Shown here: positions 62,583 through 64,000 of the stretch, in pieces
Position numbering within the stretch: position 1 is the stretch's first letter
Layout of the letters: each line of letters begins with the position of its first letter
Source: an uncultured Clostridia bacterium
GTDB taxonomy: Bacteria > Bacillota > Clostridia > TANB77 > CAG-508
Reading direction: 5' to 3'
DNA length: 64,000 nt
Assembly: GCA_934154445.1 (NCBI GenBank)
Contig: CAKPGC010000007.1
Coordinates: 1-64,000, forward strand
Program-made: the position numbers and the translations under genes
The notes under the pieces: generated by a model
Told to the model about the DNA's origin: nothing
The model's database searches: none
What the model saw: only the letters and a program-made list of their open reading frames with translations

Positions 62583-64000
62583 CTATTTATTTATTTCTTG
62601 TTTTAAGAATGTCCAAAAATCATCTGTTTCCATACCTTTTTCCCAAGATGCTACACCACCTAAATTGTTGTTTTTAATTAAACTGATTTTTGCTTTTAGT
62701 GACTCTTCATCTTCTATCCACATTTTTTTAGTATATGAACCATCTTTATATTCCACATAGTATTGTTTTAGATTGTCATCCCATTGTTTTTCAATGCCAT
62801 TTGGAATTGTTTTTTCTATGTTTTTCATTGATACAGTTATTGGCTGTTTTACAAGTTTTCCTGAACTATCTTCTGTCCATAATCTTGTATATAATGGAAT
62901 TGCCAATATTATTTTGTTGCTCTGTATTTCTTCTGTTTTTAAAAATTTATTAAGACTTAAATTTACCCAGTCATATCCTGCAGTTGTTCCTGATTTATTA
63001 CTTGATGTTCCATATTGGTCATAAGCCATAAATACTATATAGTCTGCCACGTCGCCTATTACATGTCTGTCAAAGCACATTGACCATGTTTCAGATCCAT
63101 CTGGTGCTGTCACATCAACAGAAACAACCATTCCCATATCTTTTATTCTTGGTGTTAATTCTATTATAAATCTTGAATACATATTCTTATCTTCTTGTTT
63201 CATATTTTCAAAATCAATATTTATACCATCTAATTTATATTTAACACATGCCGTTACTATATTTTCTATTAATTTTTGTCTTTTATTATAATCATTCATA
63301 ATCTCAGAAGTAATTTTCATCATGCCATCTCCTGCATTTTGAACCATTGGCCAAACTTTGTATCCATTATTGTGTGCCCACTCTATGTATTCTTTTCCAG
63401 CTTGTCCAACATTTTCAGTCAACTCTCCTTTAGAATTTAAATGGAAAAATGCTGGTGATACAACATTTACCCCATCCATTGTAACTCCTGTTCTATCAGG
63501 TGCTGTTGCAACTTCTGAATAGTAATCCCATACTAAATTTACTTTTTCTTCTATCTGTTTTGATGTTTGAATCTCTTCTCTTACTACAACCGTATTTGTA
63601 ATCTTATTTGATTTTATATATCCTAATTTTCCATTTTCAGTTCTAATTCTTGCATACCCATTTTCTTCAGATACTACGATCACATAACTTCCTTTTTTTA
63701 TTCTGTCTACTGTTTTAGCAATTAATTTTTTTGAAGATTTTACTGATACATTTTTCGTAATTATTGCTTTCTTTTGTTCTTTAGATACAGAATCTATTGT
63801 TAATACTTTTGAGTTTTCTATATATTTAATTTCTATACCATACACATCTTCTAGCTCTTCTATTGGAATATAAATTGTGTCATCTTTTTTTATTGTGCCT
63901 AAATATGTATCTTTATCTGATCCATTTATATTTATTTTATTTTCTTTTAAACTAATTGTTGCAATTTTATTATCATAAGTTGTTACTATTTGTTGATTTT
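62583..64000 (-). CDS. SH3-GH18 glycoside hydrolase, C-terminal part (cut by right window edge)
   Basis: Predicted cell-wall or spore-cortex N-acetylglucosaminidase-type enzyme. Its start lies beyond 64000: the frame stays open to the edge, and the sequence before 63845 continues as an N-terminal copper-amine-oxidase-like repeat (YLGTIKKDDTIYIPIEEL). Visible parts: an SH3-like repeat (KKGSYVIVVSEENGYARIRT) near codons 50-75 of the visible frame, then the GH18 barrel with KYKLDGINIDFENM (DxxDxDxE type, catalytic Glu kept), FMAYDQYGTSSNKSG, AIPLYTRLW and the C-terminal LGGVASWEKGMETDDFW. This order is that of spore/peptidoglycan hydrolases. A start GTG at 63845 is possible but would drop the repeat, so I reject it. 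Confidence 0.9.
   Translation of the reverse strand, partial: NQQIVTTYDNKIATISLKENKININGSDKDTYLGTIKKDDTIYIPIEELEDVYGIEIKYIENSKVLTIDSVSKEQKKAIITKNVSVKSSKKLIAKTVDRIKKGSYVIVVSEENGYARIRTENGKLGYIKSNKITNTVVVREEIQTSKQIEEKVNLVWDYYSEVATAPDRTGVTMDGVNVVSPAFFHLNSKGELTENVGQAGKEYIEWAHNNGYKVWPMVQNAGDGMMKITSEIMNDYNKRQKLIENIVTACVKYKLDGINIDFENMKQEDKNMYSRFIIELTPRIKDMGMVVSVDVTAPDGSETWSMCFDRHVIGDVADYIVFMAYDQYGTSSNKSGTTAGYDWVNLSLNKFLKTEEIQSNKIILAIPLYTRLWTEDSSGKLVKQPITVSMKNIEKTIPNGIEKQWDDNLKQYYVEYKDGSYTKKMWIEDEESLKAKISLIKNNNLGGVASWEKGMETDDFWTFLKQEINK

Noticed and set aside
1..64000. CRISPR arrays, insertion sequences, prophage or integrative elements
   Set aside because: No regularly spaced repeats, transposase, integrase or phage genes were seen; the gene content is core chromosomal.

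Overview
This window is AT-rich chromosomal DNA from a low-GC Firmicute, most likely an anaerobic, gut-type clostridial lineage. The grounds are the canonical S10-spc-alpha ribosomal operon, SigH, SpoIIIE/FtsK, DivIVA/SepF, a Zn-type S14, a Zn-lid adenylate kinase, AGGAGG-type ribosome binding sites with frequent TTG starts, and an LPXTG surface protein. The genus cannot be named from sequence alone. Nearly every gene is on the minus strand. The plus strand holds only a tRNA cluster, a 37-residue cysteine-rich protein and a tocopherol-cyclase-like gene.

Layout. 1-6.1 kb: pyk (cut by the left edge), an acyl-ACP thioesterase, pgi, the cysteine-rich microprotein, an acyl-CoA synthetase and a membrane-anchored protein. 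6.3-6.6 kb: tRNA-Val, tRNA-Asp and tRNA-Phe. 6.6-13.4 kb: dprA, folD, ligA, a mini LPXTG protein, ychF and a degenerate YgjP-like metallopeptidase. 13.6-15.4 kb: a GGGtGRT-family protein paired with a NifU-like scaffold. 15.5-19.8 kb: pgk-tpiA-gpmI with a YezG/DUF600 gene 8 nt downstream. 19.9-25.2 kb: recD2, dps, the tocopherol-cyclase-like gene, an intact YgjP and a GNAT. 25.3-42.3 kb: the ribosomal superoperon read rpsJ to rplQ, with no rpmD, driven from a perfect sigma-A promoter and a long leader. 42.4-51.2 kb: gap, a GH15 glucoamylase-like enzyme, a beta-CASP nuclease, a coiled-coil protein and ftsK/spoIIIE. 51.3-58.7 kb: rsmD, divIVA, sepF, an HlyD-like protein, miaA and mutL. 58.8-64 kb: divergent secF/secD with an HD hydrolase, tRNA-Thr, sigH, and a GH18 protein cut by the right edge.

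Central result. Four genes (pgi, recD2, ftsK/spoIIIE and the tocopherol-cyclase-like gene) are each split into two frames by exactly one extra C. At every break the zero-frame codon is CGG. Dropping the C turns CGG-N into GGN (Gly), restores the full-length protein and, in pgi and recD2, restores a glycine known to be conserved. I scanned both strands by eye and found no other in-frame CGG codon in any other gene of the window. CGG therefore behaves as an unassigned codon or a CGGN quadruplet that causes a +1 shift and is read as glycine, and not as arginine. One case is on the plus strand and three on the minus strand, and the preceding codons all differ (ATA, CAA, TTA, TCT). This argues against a simple slippery site or a strand-specific sequencing artefact, but raw reads and proteomics are needed. 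A possible fifth CGG lies in a short ORF in the S10 leader.
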